From JAMQPK01 sp963782595 (GTDB lineage Bacteria > Acidobacteriota > Vicinamibacteria > Vicinamibacterales > JAMQPK01): DNA of 64,000 bases. Where the stretch lies: NCBI GenBank assembly GCA_963782595.1, contig CAWAKJ010000004.1, positions 1-64,000 of the forward strand, given 5' to 3'. A program made the position numbers and the translations under genes. Under the pieces are notes generated by a model. It searched no databases. It was given only the letters and a program-made list of their open reading frames with translations, and was not told the origin of the DNA. This document shows positions 62,883 to 64,000 of this stretch, piece after piece; positions within the stretch are counted from its first letter, which is position 1, and each line of letters starts with the position of its first letter.

Positions 62883-64000
62883 TTTGACCCGCCGGTATCA
62901 GGACCTTGTCAAGCGCGCCGCCGATCTCCGGAGTTATCTTTGAAGCCGCTCGACCTGGTGACGAACTCTCACAGATAGAAGCCCGGGCGTCGGCCCCCGG
63001 TTTCTGGAACAACCAGATCGAGGCGCAGAAAATTCTTCAGCGCCGCCGCCGGGTCGAAGAGGAAGTCGAGCTGATTTCCAAGCTCAAGACGAAGTCGGAC
63101 GATCTCGGTGTGCTCCTCGAGTGGGCGGGCCAGGGAGAAGACGTCGCCGGCGACCTGTCATCGGGCATCGAGGAGTTCGCGGGTCTGGTCGAAGGCGGCG
63201 AGGTCAAGAAGATGCTCGGCGGCGAGCACGACCGCAAGAACGCCATCCTCACAATCCACCCCGGCGCCGGCGGGACCGAATCGCAGGATTGGGCTGAAAT
63301 GCTCCTGCGGATGTATCTGCGGTGGATCGAGCGCCGCGGGTTCAAGCGTGAAGTGATCGACTATCAGCCCGGAGACGAGGCCGGCCTCAAGAGCGCCACC
63401 CTCACGGTCGCAGGGGAGTTCGCGTTCGGATTGCTGTCGGCGGAAACCGGCGTGCACCGGCTCGTCCGCATTTCCCCGTTCGACTCGGCCGCGCGCCGCC
63501 ACACGTCGTTTGCCTCGGTCTATGTCTGGCCCGAGCTTCCCGAAGACGAAGACGTCGTCATCGACGACAAGGACATCCGCATCGACACGTTCAGGTCGAG
63601 CGGCGCCGGCGGCCAGCACGTCAACGTCACCGATTCGGCTATCCGTATCACACATCTTCCGACAGGCATCGTCGTTTCCTGTCAGAACGAGCGATCGCAG
63701 CACCGGAATAAGGACTCCGCGATGCGCGTGCTGAAGGCGCGGCTCTTCGACATCAGACTCAGAGAGCAGCAGTCGAAGCTCGATCAGATCGGCGGCGCGA
63801 AGAAAGAGATTGGGTTCGGGAGCCAGATTCGCAGCTACGTGCTGCATCCGTATCAGATGGTCAAGGACCTCCGAACGAAGTTCGAAGTCGGCGACCCCAC
63901 GCGCGTGCTCGACGGCGATCTCGACCCGTTCATCAAGGCGTATCTGATGCAGAAGGCGTCGGGGACGCTCGGTCAGCCGAGTGACTCAGAGGAAGACTAA
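62863..64000 (+). CDS. prfB: Peptide chain release factor 2, programmed +1 frameshift
   Basis: RF2 (378 aa after frameshift) terminates at UGA and UAA. A GTG at 62863 opens 26 codons ending CGG AGT TAT CTT TGA. Reading must shift by +1 at CTT-T to continue at GAA (62942), then run to the TAA at the window end. RF2 hallmarks in the second frame: RISPFDSAARRHTSF with the SPF tripeptide, and SSGAGGQHVNVTDSAIRITH with GGQ. An internal GGAG (62930-62933) lies four bases before the CTT, the geometry that promotes shifting. The GTG overlaps lnt by 20 bp. Confidence 0.97.
62930..62943 (+). promoter_or_regulatory. prfB autoregulatory frameshift site
   Basis: GGAG (Shine-Dalgarno-like), TTAT, then CTT TGA. 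The stop is UGA followed by A rather than the usual C. Low RF2 slows termination and increases +1 shifting, raising RF2 synthesis. Confidence 0.93.

Noticed and set aside
62863..62943. prfB as a pseudogene because of an early stop
   Set aside because: The stop is the standard programmed frameshift position, with CTT TGA and an upstream GGAG; the second frame is intact.

Overview
The window is a high-GC, gene-dense bacterial chromosome segment, most likely from an Acidobacteriota member close to Vicinamibacteria. The strongest indicators are a secreted protein of the 'VWFA-related Acidobacterial' type (35136-37205) followed directly by a DUF4159 protein, a two-subunit methylmalonyl-CoA mutase, a single-domain Ku, and many intergenic arrays of 7-9 bp repeats. 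No phage, plasmid, CRISPR array, integrase or intact transposase gene was seen. The left edge cuts a tRNA-Thr; the right edge falls exactly at the stop codon of prfB.

Layout. 1-7.6 kb: partial tRNA, two small proteins, a GT39-like membrane glycosyltransferase, rtcB, an SGNH hydrolase, a 47-aa membrane peptide, and the sulfate-activation pair cysD-cysNC. 7.7-24.6 kb: mostly information processing: uvrA, a HEAT-repeat protein, mpg glycosylase, an HtrA protease, efp, tdk, ku, a PanE-family reductase, a CDP-alcohol phosphatidyltransferase, uvrC, a site-2 protease, trpS, scpA, scpB and an RluB-type pseudouridine synthase. 24.6-28.8 kb: a decayed membrane-bound spermidine-synthase-like gene, an SGNH hydrolase, an alpha/beta hydrolase, cmk, and a histone-H1-like protein with a DUF6335-like end. 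29-38 kb: rpsA, an IHF/HU protein, a HIT hydrolase, an alkaline-phosphatase-superfamily enzyme, an acyl-CoA dehydrogenase, and the VWA/DUF4159 pair. 38.4-49.3 kb: methylmalonyl-CoA mutase (catalytic and B12 subunits), a receiver protein with a long Pro/Ala linker, then valS-nadC-birA-coaX, a hypothetical gene and a class III aminotransferase. 49.8-54.5 kb (minus strand): an RNA methyltransferase, a class I amidotransferase, argS and mobA. 54.5-64 kb: a tightly overlapping run of a possible V4R-like protein, a TPR lipoprotein-like factor, an NfeD protease, slipin, a SPOR protein, a receiver-GGDEF-EAL protein, lnt and prfB.

How genes work together: uvrA and uvrC (nucleotide excision repair), mpg (base excision) and ku (end joining) form a scattered repair complement. 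cysD and cysNC activate sulfate. scpA and scpB act with SMC. birA, coaX, nadC, mobA and the mutase cover cofactor use. NfeD and slipin form a known membrane-quality pair. lnt and prfB close a cell-envelope/translation run.

The most unusual signal is not a gene. At least sixteen loci carry short arrays of 7-bp units, with further 8- and 9-bp arrays. The unit sequence differs from locus to locus but the period is kept. Several arrays are paired in inverted orientation and form hairpins. Some lie inside conserved genes (uvrA, argS, the receiver protein) or supply the start region or signal peptide of a gene. There are also REP-like palindromes, one 188-bp element with perfect 25-bp terminal inverted repeats, and a 132-bp multi-stem element at 49524-49655.
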